DNA from: Thermoproteota archaeon
Lineage (GTDB): Archaea; Korarchaeota; Korarchaeia; Korarchaeales; Korarchaeaceae
DNA: 64,000 nt
Direction: 5' to 3'
Assembly: GCA_027491785.1 (NCBI GenBank)
Contig: JAOZGJ010000010.1
Span: 18,028-82,027 of the forward strand
In this document: positions 42,312 through 50,469 of the stretch, piece by piece
How positions within the stretch are numbered: the stretch's first letter is position 1
Layout of the letters: each line of letters opens with the position of its first letter
Translations under genes and position numbers: made by a program
The notes under the pieces: generated by a model
Seen by the model: only the letters and a program-made list of their open reading frames with translations
Told to the model about the DNA's origin: nothing
The model's database searches: none

Positions 42312-43610
42312 GTGACGTCCCAATTGAAGGAAGCTGGCTATAAATTCGATGCTATAGTGATAGGAGCTGGGCCTGCTGGGTCATCAGCCGCTTATACACT
42401 AGCTAAGAAGGGATTTAAGGTACTGGTCGTTGAGAGAGGCAGAGCACCTGGCTCCAAGAACATGTTCGGAGGAAGGGTCTACGCGGATCCCATAAGGGAG
42501 GTATTCCCCGATCTCGATAAATCCGCTCCCATACACAGATGGGTCACTAAGGAGAGGATCTCCCTCGTAAGTGGAGGCAAGATGACATCAATAGAGTTCG
42601 AGGGAGGTGAGAGGGTAAGCTTCACAACGTACCTGACAGAGCTCAGCAGCTGGATGGCTAAGAAGGTGGAGGAGGCTGGAGGTATAGTCCTCACAGAGAT
42701 AACCGTGGATAATCTGGTAATGGAGAACGGAAGGGTGAGGGGCATCAAGGTGGGCAATGAGGAGGTACTTGCCGACGTGGTGATAGATGCTGAGGGGATC
42801 AACAGGCTCCTACTGGAGAGGGCAGGCCTGGTTCCCAAGCTATCTCCAAGTTATACTGGCTTGGGAGTGAAGGAGGTGATAAAGCTCTCGAAAGAGGATG
42901 TAGAGAGGAACTTCGGCCTCGGAGATGGTGAGGGAATGGCATGGCTCTTCATGGGGGATGTGACTGGAGGGCTACCTGGAGGCGCTTTCCTCTACACGAA
43001 CAAGGATTCGATAAGCTTGGGAATGGTCGTCATGCTGAGTAGCGCCGTGGAGAGGGTGAAGGAGCACATATCTCGATATGTGGAGAGACTCAGGCTCCAC
43101 CCCCTGCTGGAGAAATACTTCAGGAATGGCAGGATAATGGAGTACTCGGCCCATCTCGTGCCGGAATATGTCTGGCCTACGATTCCACACAGGCTCTATG
43201 GGGATGGCTTCTTGGTGGTCGGGGACGCCGCCGGCCTGCTCCTCAATCTAGGCTACAACTTTAGAGGGGTTGACTTTGCATCCTACTCCGGCTACCTGGC
43301 AGCTCAGGCCGTCGAGAAGGCCCATTCCATGGGAGATATGTCTGCCAAGAACTTGTCCATATATCAGGAGCTGTTGGAGAGGAGCTTCATCCTGAAGCAG
43401 CTCAGGAGTTTCAAAGATGCCCCTAAGATGAGGGAAAATGAGAGGCTTTACGGTCTCTATCCCTACCTAGTAAATGAGGTGGCGGATAAACTGTTTCATG
43501 CGAGGTATGAGACTCCCAAGCTAATGGATGCGTTTAAAGATGCGAAGAAAGGTAAGATCGGATGGTTTACCCTTATTAAAGATCTTTACGAGGTGAGTAG
43601 GAGTATATGA
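42312..43610 (+). CDS. fixC: FixC flavoprotein:quinone oxidoreductase-type subunit
   Basis: A 432-residue FAD protein of the ETF-quinone oxidoreductase family. The dinucleotide motif is VIGAGPAGSSAAYTLAKKG near residues 16-34. AGSKNMFGGRVYADP-like residues and GVDFASYSGYLAAQAVE near 325 are typical of FixC. In FixABCX it accepts electrons from FixAB and passes them to a membrane carrier. The frame starts at GTG 42312. A GAGAAGGTGA site at 42306-42315 overlaps that codon and points to TTG at 42324 as the likelier start. It overlaps fixX by 4 bases. Confidence 0.9.
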   Translation: MTSQLKEAGYKFDAIVIGAGPAGSSAAYTLAKKGFKVLVVERGRAPGSKNMFGGRVYADPIREVFPDLDKSAPIHRWVTKERISLVSGGKMTSIEFEGGERVSFTTYLTELSSWMAKKVEEAGGIVLTEITVDNLVMENGRVRGIKVGNEEVLADVVIDAEGINRLLLERAGLVPKLSPSYTGLGVKEVIKLSKEDVERNFGLGDGEGMAWLFMGDVTGGLPGGAFLYTNKDSISLGMVVMLSSAVERVKEHISRYVERLRLHPLLEKYFRNGRIMEYSAHLVPEYVWPTIPHRLYGDGFLVVGDAAGLLLNLGYNFRGVDFASYSGYLAAQAVEKAHSMGDMSAKNLSIYQELLERSFILKQLRSFKDAPKMRENERLYGLYPYLVNEVADKLFHARYETPKLMDAFKDAKKGKIGWFTLIKDLYEVSRSI

Positions 43611-43924
43611 GTGTGGTAGAAGAGGAAGAAAGGAGGAAGGAAGTTAGGAAACCTATGAAGGTTGATGACATACTGAATAACGATATCTGGGATGTGGATT
43701 ACGAGCCCCACATAAAACTGGATAGCGAGAAGTGCAGGGGGTGCGAGAGCAAGCCTTGCCTCTATCTATGTCCCGCTCAATGTTACACGCTCGTCGGTGA
43801 TAGGGTCCTATTCAGCTACGAGGGATGCCTTGAATGCGGGACGTGCAGGGTGATATGCCCGAAAAACGCCATCACATGGGACTATCCAGTAAGCGGGAGG
43901 GGGATCCACTACAGATTCAGCTGA
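43607..43924 (+). CDS. fixX: FixX ferredoxin-like subunit
   Basis: A 105-residue ferredoxin-like protein. An N-terminal charged stretch is followed by CRGCESKPCLYLCP and CLECGTCRVICP, enough cysteines for the FixX cluster. Its ending ITWDYPVSGRGIHYRF is a FixX signature. It works with FixC as the quinone-side module of the bifurcating complex. The gene lies between fixC (4-base overlap) and fixA. Confidence 0.9.
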   Translation: MSVVEEEERRKEVRKPMKVDDILNNDIWDVDYEPHIKLDSEKCRGCESKPCLYLCPAQCYTLVGDRVLFSYEGCLECGTCRVICPKNAITWDYPVSGRGIHYRFS

Positions 43925-43943
43925 TGATTCGAGGGTGATGATG

Positions 43944-44747
43944 ATGCTCAACATAGTTGTTGGTATAAAGTGGGTTCCGAACACTACGTCGGTGAATATA
44001 GATCCGAGGACGGGAACCCTCATAAGGGAGGGAATACCGAGCGTCGTGAATCCTCACGACTTAGCTGCTGTTGAAATGGCTCTCAGGCTGAAGGACGAGT
44101 ATGGAGGAACTGTTACCGTGATAACCATGTCCCCACCATCGGCTATAGCTGGCCTAGAGCACGTCATAGGGATGGGTGCAGATAGGGGAATACTCGTCTC
44201 AGATAGGGCCTTCGCTGGTGCTGATACCTTAGCTACCTCTTATGTCCTGGCCAAGACCATAGAGAGGCTGGATTACAACCTCATAGTATTCGGTCAGGAG
44301 ACTATAGATTCATCGACGGCTCACATAGGGGCCCAAGTTGCCTCTTGGCTCGGAGTACCATACATCTACTACGTCACTGAGGCGAAATACTTGGAGGATA
44401 GGAACGTTATCAGGGTCAAGAGAGTGCTGGAGAACGCTTACGAGACATATGAACTTGAGCTTCCAGCCCTAATATCTGTGGCCATGCACTCCCTGAACCC
44501 CAGGAGGGTGAGCATATACAATAAACTGAGGGTGAAGCTCGAGAGTCCGATAGATACCTGGAGCAATAACGTCCTAGGGTTGGAGAGGGACTGCATAGGT
44601 CTTCCTGGATCTCCAACAGCTCTAGCTAAGATAGAGATGGTTCCTAAGGTTCCTAGGAAGAACGAGGTGTTCAAGGGGAAGGACGTCAAGGAGGCTGCCA
44701 GATGGCTCGTGAAGAAGCTGCTGGATGAAGGCCTAATAGAGATCTGA
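43944..44747 (+). CDS. fixA: FixA, electron-transfer flavoprotein beta subunit
   Basis: A subunit of about 267 residues. IVVGIKWVPNT at the start, NPHDLAAVEMALRLKD near 45, VLAKTIERLDYNLIVFGQET near 108 and the AMP/FAD-binding region match ETF beta. Four in-frame start codons follow each other (GTG 43935, ATG 43938, 43941, 43944). The GAGGGTGAT site at 43931-43939 favours ATG 43944. Together with FixB it forms the NADH-oxidising, electron-bifurcating flavoprotein. Confidence 0.9.
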   Translation: MLNIVVGIKWVPNTTSVNIDPRTGTLIREGIPSVVNPHDLAAVEMALRLKDEYGGTVTVITMSPPSAIAGLEHVIGMGADRGILVSDRAFAGADTLATSYVLAKTIERLDYNLIVFGQETIDSSTAHIGAQVASWLGVPYIYYVTEAKYLEDRNVIRVKRVLENAYETYELELPALISVAMHSLNPRRVSIYNKLRVKLESPIDTWSNNVLGLERDCIGLPGSPTALAKIEMVPKVPRKNEVFKGKDVKEAARWLVKKLLDEGLIEI

Positions 44748-44763
44748 TTTGGTGGTGATGATC

Positions 44764-45810
44764 ATGGTATGCAGTGAATGGCCCGAGATAAAACTGGATG
44801 AGTATAAGGGGGTATGGGTCGGTGCCCTCGTGGAGGAGGGAGAGATAAACGAAGCCACCCTGCAGCTGATTGGAGCGGCAAGGGAGCTTGCTGATAAGCT
44901 GGAAACTTACGTTGGTGTGGCCTTAGTCGGATATAAGGTAAGGGATCTCGCGAAGGAACCCATCTACTACGGAGCTGATAAGGTCTTCGTCGTGGATGAT
45001 GAGAGGCTGGCCACCTACTATCCCCCGACCTATGGGACGGTCATCCACAGGCTAGCGGAGAAGTACAAGCCTGAGGTCTTGCTGATACCTGCGACCCTCA
45101 AGGGAAGGGAAATGGCTCCCTACATAGCAAACACATTTAGAACCGGTATAACTGCCGATCTGACCTCCATGGACGTCGATCCAAAGACTAAGGAGGTGAT
45201 CCTCATAAGGCCACCGTTCGGCGGCTATATGCTGGCTCATATAGTCACCAGAACTAGGAGACCCGTGATGGGATCCGTTAGACCCAACATATTCTCGACC
45301 CCACAGAGGGACGAGACTAGGCAGGGGGAGATAATAGAGGAGAGGGTGGAGGTTCCAGAGCCTAGGGGAATAAGGCTCATTGAGCGCGTACCTATAGAAA
45401 AGAAGGAAGAAATTCCGATAGAGAAGGCAGAAATAATAGTCTCTGGAGGGAAGGGACTTGGCTCCAAGGACGGATTCAAGCTGCTCAAGGAATTGGCTGA
45501 TCTCTTAGGAGGGGTAATAGCTGGTTCGAGGAAGGCCGTCGATGCTGGATGGATAGATCACGACCATCAGGTGGGACAGACGGGTAAGGCCGTCAAGCCG
45601 AACGTGTACTTCGCCGTTGCGATAAGCGGGGCTGCCCAGCACGTGTTCGGCATAAGAGAGGCCAAGAGGGTAGTGGCCATAAACATAGATCCAGATGCCC
45701 CCATATTCGAGAGTGCTGATTACGGAATAGTTGGCGATTATAAGGAGGTAATTCCGGCGATAATAGAGGCAATAAAGGAGATGAAACAGCAGGGGAAGGC
45801 GGGGAGTTGA
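44764..45810 (+). CDS. fixB: FixB, electron-transfer flavoprotein alpha subunit
   Basis: A subunit of about 348 residues with the C-terminal FAD domain intact: IIVSGGKGLGSKDGFKLLKE near 228-247, GSRKAVDAGWIDHDHQVGQTG, and AISGAAQHVFGIREAK with NIDPDAPIFESADYGIVGD. The N-terminal part holds VLLIPATLKGREMAPYIA. The frame opens at TTG 44749; the GGTGGTGATG site at 44751-44760 suggests ATG 44764. It completes the fixCXAB operon and is followed by T-rich sequence near 45855-45865. Confidence 0.9.
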   Translation: MVCSEWPEIKLDEYKGVWVGALVEEGEINEATLQLIGAARELADKLETYVGVALVGYKVRDLAKEPIYYGADKVFVVDDERLATYYPPTYGTVIHRLAEKYKPEVLLIPATLKGREMAPYIANTFRTGITADLTSMDVDPKTKEVILIRPPFGGYMLAHIVTRTRRPVMGSVRPNIFSTPQRDETRQGEIIEERVEVPEPRGIRLIERVPIEKKEEIPIEKAEIIVSGGKGLGSKDGFKLLKELADLLGGVIAGSRKAVDAGWIDHDHQVGQTGKAVKPNVYFAVAISGAAQHVFGIREAKRVVAINIDPDAPIFESADYGIVGDYKEVIPAIIEAIKEMKQQGKAGS

Positions 45811-45934
45811 ACTCCCTCCTGTCATCGTTTCTTAAAGGTCATATCTCCCCCATGTTTTTATTTTCTATATCATATACATAAACCAAATAAATCAGATCAG
45901 TTCAGTTAGATCATAACATTCCCACTAAGTTGGA

Positions 45935-46501
45935 TCATAGTCCCGCCTTTTTAAGCAAGGATCTGGCATTTATTAGGACTCTCCTCAGGACTCCGGGTCT
46001 CTTCGTTGATATGGGTTTCAGTATGAGATTGAAGGGTACCCCGCCGATGAGCGTAGCTGTCAGAGCGGCAGCCAGGGTTCTGAGGGCTTCTTCCTGTTCG
46101 TAACTTTCTATAGCTCCCGGCCTAATTCTCCTCACTTTCTCCATGGCAGCCCTAGCGGACATTCCCCTCGAAAATATCAGATAGGCAGCGGCTAAGGTAC
46201 CTGCCCTTCCTACGCCGGCGAAGCAATGAACCGTGATAGGTCTCCCTGAATTTATCCTAGAGCTCATCCATTTCAGGACTTCAAGCGTTAAATCTATGGG
46301 AGGCGCCTTCCTCGGCAATGTAGGGAGGAAAAAGAACTCCATATCCCTCTCCACTATCTCCCTCTCATAAGTATAGACATCACCCCAGAAAGGTACTATT
46401 TCCCTTTCCATGGCGAGACAAACAATCCCTTTAACTCCCATGCTCCTGAGAACGTCCAAATCCTCCTTCCTCGTTGGAATTCTGGATATCCCCAGCTCCA
46501 T
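45935..46501 (-). CDS. dual-specificity protein phosphatase
   Basis: A 188-residue cysteine phosphatase. The P-loop is HCFAGVGRAGT at about residues 92-102, with a conserved upstream acidic residue region (FWGDVYTYE) and the downstream RRIRPGAIESYEQEEAL helix. Small archaeal phosphatases of this type act on phosphotyrosine and phosphoserine. The C-terminal 35 residues are a basic extension beyond the catalytic core (KPISTKRPGVLRRVLINARS). It is encoded alone. Confidence 0.85.
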   Translation of the reverse strand: MELGISRIPTRKEDLDVLRSMGVKGIVCLAMEREIVPFWGDVYTYEREIVERDMEFFFLPTLPRKAPPIDLTLEVLKWMSSRINSGRPITVHCFAGVGRAGTLAAAYLIFSRGMSARAAMEKVRRIRPGAIESYEQEEALRTLAAALTATLIGGVPFNLILKPISTKRPGVLRRVLINARSLLKKAGL

Positions 46502-46708
46502 GGGTATGATCCATGTCAGTAACAGACGGGTCCCTCACATCCGAAACCATCTTTTAACTTAAGCATTTAGCTCATCCCAATTTGTTGCATGAAATCCAGT
46601 ACGATATAGGAAAAATAAAGATAAGATGGAATAGATGGAACGGGACAATAGGGCTTCCAGCATCTAGGAGAGCTTTACCTTTAATAGGATTCGACTGGAG
46701 GTAGTCCC

Positions 46709-47437
46709 ATGGGCAAGCACTTACTTCATGGTATGACCTATGAGGAGGCTGATGATTACTTCTCCAAGAGTGATTTGGTGCTCCTTCCGATCGGTTCCGT
46801 GGAACAGCACGGTCCCGCCAATCCGCTTGGAACCGATATGTTGATAGCCCAGTCATTAGCTGAGGAGGCAGCTGCCAGATCAGGAGTGATATCCCTTCCT
46901 GTAATACCATTCGGCGTGAGCTTTCACCACATGCACTTTCCTGGAACAGTAACGGTGAGCGAGCGGGCCTTGGAGGAGTATGTCCTCGATGTATTGAGAT
47001 CTTTAACCAAGTGGGGAGTTAAAAAGGTGCTCATCGTGAACGGGCATGGGGGTAACCTTCCAGCCCTCCAGATAGTATCTAGGAGAGCCAGGGAGGAGCT
47101 GGGGGTAAGGGTCCACATATATCAATGGTGGACGTCTAGCTCGAAGATCTTAGAGGAGATGTTCAAACCAGATGAGAGAGGGCATGCAGCGGCTGCAGAG
47201 ACCTCGCTGGACATGCACATTCATCCTGAATTCGTCAATCGAGAGAGGCTAGTGGATGAGAAGCCGAGGGGGTCCTTCGAGCGAGACGTGTTCCTCTTCA
47301 CCTACACGCATGAGATGTCTGATTCCGGTGTCTTCGGAGTTCAAACCACTGCTTCACCGGAAAGAGGAGCAGAGCTCTTCACTAAACTGGTTGAGGATCT
47401 CTTGAGAGTGATCGAAGAAGTGAAGGCAGAGAAGTAG
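46709..47437 (+). CDS. creatininase-family amidohydrolase
   Basis: A 242-residue metal hydrolase of the creatininase fold. Metal ligands are visible in LLPIGSVEQHGPANPLGTDM (E, H, D), in VNGHGGNLPAL (H), and in AAAETSLDMHIHPEFV (E). Archaeal members include formamide hydrolases of riboflavin/F420 synthesis (ArfB) and uncharacterised amidases. The specific substrate is not clear from sequence. GGTAGTCCC before ATG 46709 is not a strong ribosome site, so a leaderless mRNA is possible; TTTAATAGG lies about 25 bases up. Confidence 0.8.
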   Translation: MGKHLLHGMTYEEADDYFSKSDLVLLPIGSVEQHGPANPLGTDMLIAQSLAEEAAARSGVISLPVIPFGVSFHHMHFPGTVTVSERALEEYVLDVLRSLTKWGVKKVLIVNGHGGNLPALQIVSRRAREELGVRVHIYQWWTSSSKILEEMFKPDERGHAAAAETSLDMHIHPEFVNRERLVDEKPRGSFERDVFLFTYTHEMSDSGVFGVQTTASPERGAELFTKLVEDLLRVIEEVKAEK

Positions 47438-47672
47438 GGCATTCCATGACCGCCGAATCCATCGGAGCCATTATCAAAGTTAAAAGTTGGATGTCATTTA
47501 GCTCTTACAATCAAAAGCCCTAGAAGGAAGGTTTCATATATCCCATCCGAGATTCCTGATCAAGGTTTGAAAGGCTTCCCTGAGCTGAAATGACCTGCAC
47601 AGGAAATTACAAGAACTGTTTTCTCTCTTCTTAGCGGGAGTAAATTATCAGGAGATTCATCGCTCTTAAGAG
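47438..47672. other. 235-bp intergenic region
   Basis: Between convergent genes. It has no credible frame, and I could not make a convincing box C/D or other RNA out of it. Confidence 0.4.
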
Positions 47673-48083
47673 TTATTCGACGGAGTTTCTCTCTAGATGG
47701 GCATCGTTTATTATGAATTCAGTTATTTTCTCTATATCTCCCTCATAGAAGTCGAGAGTAGGCATTTTCCTTAAGAATTGAGATATATCTATTTTATAAT
47801 CAACTCTAGCACCTACGTTCTCGAGTACTTTGGAGGCACACCTATTGGCGCATCCATTTATCACCAAATTCCTTTTGGCGTTTTTAGCGATACCCTCATG
47901 CAACTTTGATCCAGCTGCTATAGCTGTTACACAGCAAAGCCTCCCATAGCCCTCCTTAGTTAATCTCACTCCTACTTCATGAGCTATCTTACCTACGTTA
48001 GCTGCACCGCTACAGACCCAGATCATAGTCATTTCCCTAGCATTTGGGTGGCATAAGGGTAGTAGCTTGAATTCCTCCCCCAT
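47673..48083 (-). CDS. DGC-domain putative zinc-binding protein
   Basis: A 136-residue protein of the DGC family. Characteristic segments are WVCSGAANVGKIAHEVGVRL, GYGRLCCVTAIAAGSKLHEG, and LVINGCANRCASKVLENVGA with its paired cysteines; the family name motif D/NGC is here NGC. The cysteines probably bind zinc or a cluster. Members occur widely in anaerobes, near metal or redox genes, without a proven role. It is encoded alone. Confidence 0.82.
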   Translation of the reverse strand: MGEEFKLLPLCHPNAREMTMIWVCSGAANVGKIAHEVGVRLTKEGYGRLCCVTAIAAGSKLHEGIAKNAKRNLVINGCANRCASKVLENVGARVDYKIDISQFLRKMPTLDFYEGDIEKITEFIINDAHLERNSVE

Positions 48084-48227
48084 ACATTCACCTAATATAT
48101 GATAAATCGTTCATTTAAAAACTTTTACAATAAGCTATCGTTATACAGGCACACAGCTTTCTATCCAGCTGGTAATATCACTCACTTAAGCCTAGCTTCA
48201 CCATAATCAACTTTTTATTCTAGTGGG

Positions 48228-48247
48228 AATATTCTGTATAGAATATT
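48228..48247. promoter_or_regulatory. inverted repeat abutting the ATPase start codon
   Basis: AATATTCT (48228-48235) and AGAATATT (48240-48247) are perfect 8-bp inverted repeats with a 4-base spacer. The second arm touches the ATG at 48248. A TATA-like CTTTTTATTC at 48211-48220 lies just upstream, so the dyad covers the expected transcription start of a nearly leaderless mRNA. It looks like an autoregulatory operator. Confidence 0.55.
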
Positions 48248-49516
48248 ATGGTTGTAATAGAGAGGAGGGAGATAGGGCAGTTAAGATCCTCTAGGGGATG
48301 GCTTCTAGTCTATGGGAGAAGAAAGGTAGGTAAATCCTTCATAATCAGGAGATACTTGAACTGGGACTTGTACATCACGGTAGCTAGATCCAGAGATGCT
48401 ATAATGGAGTCTGATGGTATTAGAAGGATAGAACTATCGGAAGCCTTGAATGAAGCTATTAAAGTCCTTTCCTCGGGTGGAACTGCTGTGATCGATGAGT
48501 TTCAGAGGCTTCCTGAGGGAACATGGGATCTTCTAGCCTCTTTACACCCTAAAGGCCGTTTAATTGCAGTTGGATCTAGTTTAGGCATCATTAAAAGGGT
48601 TTTTGATGAGAGAAGTCCCTTGTTAGGTCTCCTACAGCCATTCAGGATGGATCTGATAAGGTATGCCGATGCTGTAGCCTCCCTCTCAGGCAGGAATAGG
48701 GCTTTAGAGTGGGGAATCCTCCTAAGGGATCCCTGGATATCCCCCTTCATCGATTTGAATGAGGATCCCGTGGAGTGGCTCTGTGATCACTCATCACAGC
48801 TAATAATGTCTGCTCTGGGGCTGGTTGGAGAGGTATTCACGGAAGAGGAGAGATCCCTCACGGCATTATATGACTCCATAATGAGACTTCTAGCTGAGGG
48901 AAGGTGGAGGCCTGTGGAGATGGCTGGAATATTAGCATCTAGGGGCCTATTGGAGGGAGGAGCGCCTGCCGTTACTGGGATACTCGCCAAGCTATCCAGC
49001 ATGGGGCTCGTAGATCGCGTCCCTCTCTGGAGGTCTGGCAGATCCAGGGTGTACTACAGGCACAGATCTCCTCTCTTATCCCTTCTCCTTTACCTTGAGC
49101 AGAAATACGGGATAAGTGATGGATTTAAGCCGCAATGCAAATCAGCGATGTCCGCTTTCGGTAAGGAAGCCGAGTATTCTATTGGGGAATTGCTAGCAGA
49201 GAGGTTAGGGGGTAAACTAGCTCAACACGTCAGTCCTAGGGGAGATATAGATGCAGTAATCCTCGATCCCAAGGGAAAGAGGGCCATAGCTGCATACGAA
49301 ATCAAGCTGGGGGAGATAACTAGGTCTGAGGCTAAAAAATCATTGGAGAGAATTGCCAGTCTAGGGATCCACAGGGTTGGATTGATAAGCCTCAGGGAAA
49401 AACCTCCTGAAGTTAAGGGTGTATACGAAGTTCTAGGTCCCGAGGAGCTAATCGAAATAGCTAAGGGTATTTTTGATACCTACGGAGGGAGTAGAGGATT
49501 AAAAAGAAAGAAGTGA
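48248..49516 (+). CDS. archaeal ATPase with C-terminal DUF234 nuclease-like domain
   Basis: A 422-residue protein. Walker A is YGRRKVGKSFII near residue 20-31 and Walker B GTAVIDEFQRLP near 78-89. A winged-helix region follows near 215-285, then a PD-(D/E)XK-like C-terminus, with DIDAVILDPKGKRAIAAYEIKLG giving the D...ExK pattern (around residues 335-358). Such ATPase-DUF234 proteins are numerous in thermophilic archaea and their function is unsettled; roles in mobile elements or defence have been suggested. The inverted repeat at the start codon points to tight control. Confidence 0.85.
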   Translation: MVVIERREIGQLRSSRGWLLVYGRRKVGKSFIIRRYLNWDLYITVARSRDAIMESDGIRRIELSEALNEAIKVLSSGGTAVIDEFQRLPEGTWDLLASLHPKGRLIAVGSSLGIIKRVFDERSPLLGLLQPFRMDLIRYADAVASLSGRNRALEWGILLRDPWISPFIDLNEDPVEWLCDHSSQLIMSALGLVGEVFTEEERSLTALYDSIMRLLAEGRWRPVEMAGILASRGLLEGGAPAVTGILAKLSSMGLVDRVPLWRSGRSRVYYRHRSPLLSLLLYLEQKYGISDGFKPQCKSAMSAFGKEAEYSIGELLAERLGGKLAQHVSPRGDIDAVILDPKGKRAIAAYEIKLGEITRSEAKKSLERIASLGIHRVGLISLREKPPEVKGVYEVLGPEELIEIAKGIFDTYGGSRGLKRKK

Positions 49517-49602
49517 TCCACTTGAGGATAGAGGATCTAAATATCTCGGAGAAGTGATCCATTGAAAAGAAAATAATAAATAGGCAGTGCGAACATCCGA
49601 AC

Positions 49603-50469
49603 TTATCCAGTAAATCCCATCACTACGCTCCTAAGATAGTTTAAGAAGCCCTCGTAGAGGCCAGGAGCTACTGTGTAGTTTATATATACGGCCAATAAAA
49701 ATGCAAGTATTATTAACAGAAGCATTAAGTAATCCCTTGGACAGAAAGATAACTCTTCCAACTGTGTTGGATTTTTCGTCGCTCCATATCCCCTAGCTTC
49801 TATCGATATCTGCAGTTCCATCCCTCTCCTCAAGAGATTTAGTATGAGAGGTGTGAGTATGGGTACATATGCCTTGAATGCCCTAACTACTATATTCATC
49901 CTGTCTATATCAAATGCCCTCAACTTCTGGGCATCCTTTATATCAGAGAAGGACTTGAAGATTAGCGGAGCAAATCTTAAACCAGCTAGTAAGGTAAACG
50001 AGAAGCTATATGGTAGCTTGAGCCCGTACATGAGGGCTGACATTTTCGTTATGGAAGTAGTCATAACGAAGATTATCGCAGCCAGAACTACTATCAAGAT
50101 CTTCGCAGAAATGAACAATCCATACATGAGCCCCTCTAGGGTGAATACTCCTATATCCTTCCCCCAGAGTTTGAAGTGGCCTATAGCGAATATAGGCGTC
50201 ACTCCTCCTCTATAGAGAAATCCCTGTATGATTATGAAGAATAAGAAGATTCCCAAGAGCACCTTTATAACGAGAGCTACTCTCCAGTATTCTATACCCC
50301 CAATTTTCCAGAGGATGAGCTCGAAGCATATCATCATTACGAGCGGGATTACGGAGTAATCGTAGGTAAACATTAGGGCTAGGAGAAGGGTCGCTATTAA
50401 CAAAGCCAGCTTAACGAGGGGATGGGACCTATGCATCAGGGTATCCTTCTCAACATATTTGAAGCTCAT
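49603..50469 (-). CDS. ecfT: ECF transporter transmembrane subunit EcfT
   Basis: A 288-residue membrane subunit with about six helices. The coupling motifs of EcfT are near residues 170-215: the ARG pair appears as LRAFDID and EARGYGAT, separated by the PILTPLILNLLRRGMELQIS helix. It couples the ATPases to substrate-binding S components. It overlaps the ATPase gene by 4 bases and is the last gene of the operon. Confidence 0.88.
   Translation of the reverse strand: MSFKYVEKDTLMHRSHPLVKLALLIATLLLALMFTYDYSVIPLVMMICFELILWKIGGIEYWRVALVIKVLLGIFLFFIIIQGFLYRGGVTPIFAIGHFKLWGKDIGVFTLEGLMYGLFISAKILIVVLAAIIFVMTTSITKMSALMYGLKLPYSFSFTLLAGLRFAPLIFKSFSDIKDAQKLRAFDIDRMNIVVRAFKAYVPILTPLILNLLRRGMELQISIEARGYGATKNPTQLEELSFCPRDYLMLLLIILAFLLAVYINYTVAPGLYEGFLNYLRSVVMGFTG

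Noticed and set aside
47438..47672. A box C/D small RNA in the gap after the creatininase gene
   Set aside because: A CTGA box can be picked out, but no matching C box at proper spacing was found.
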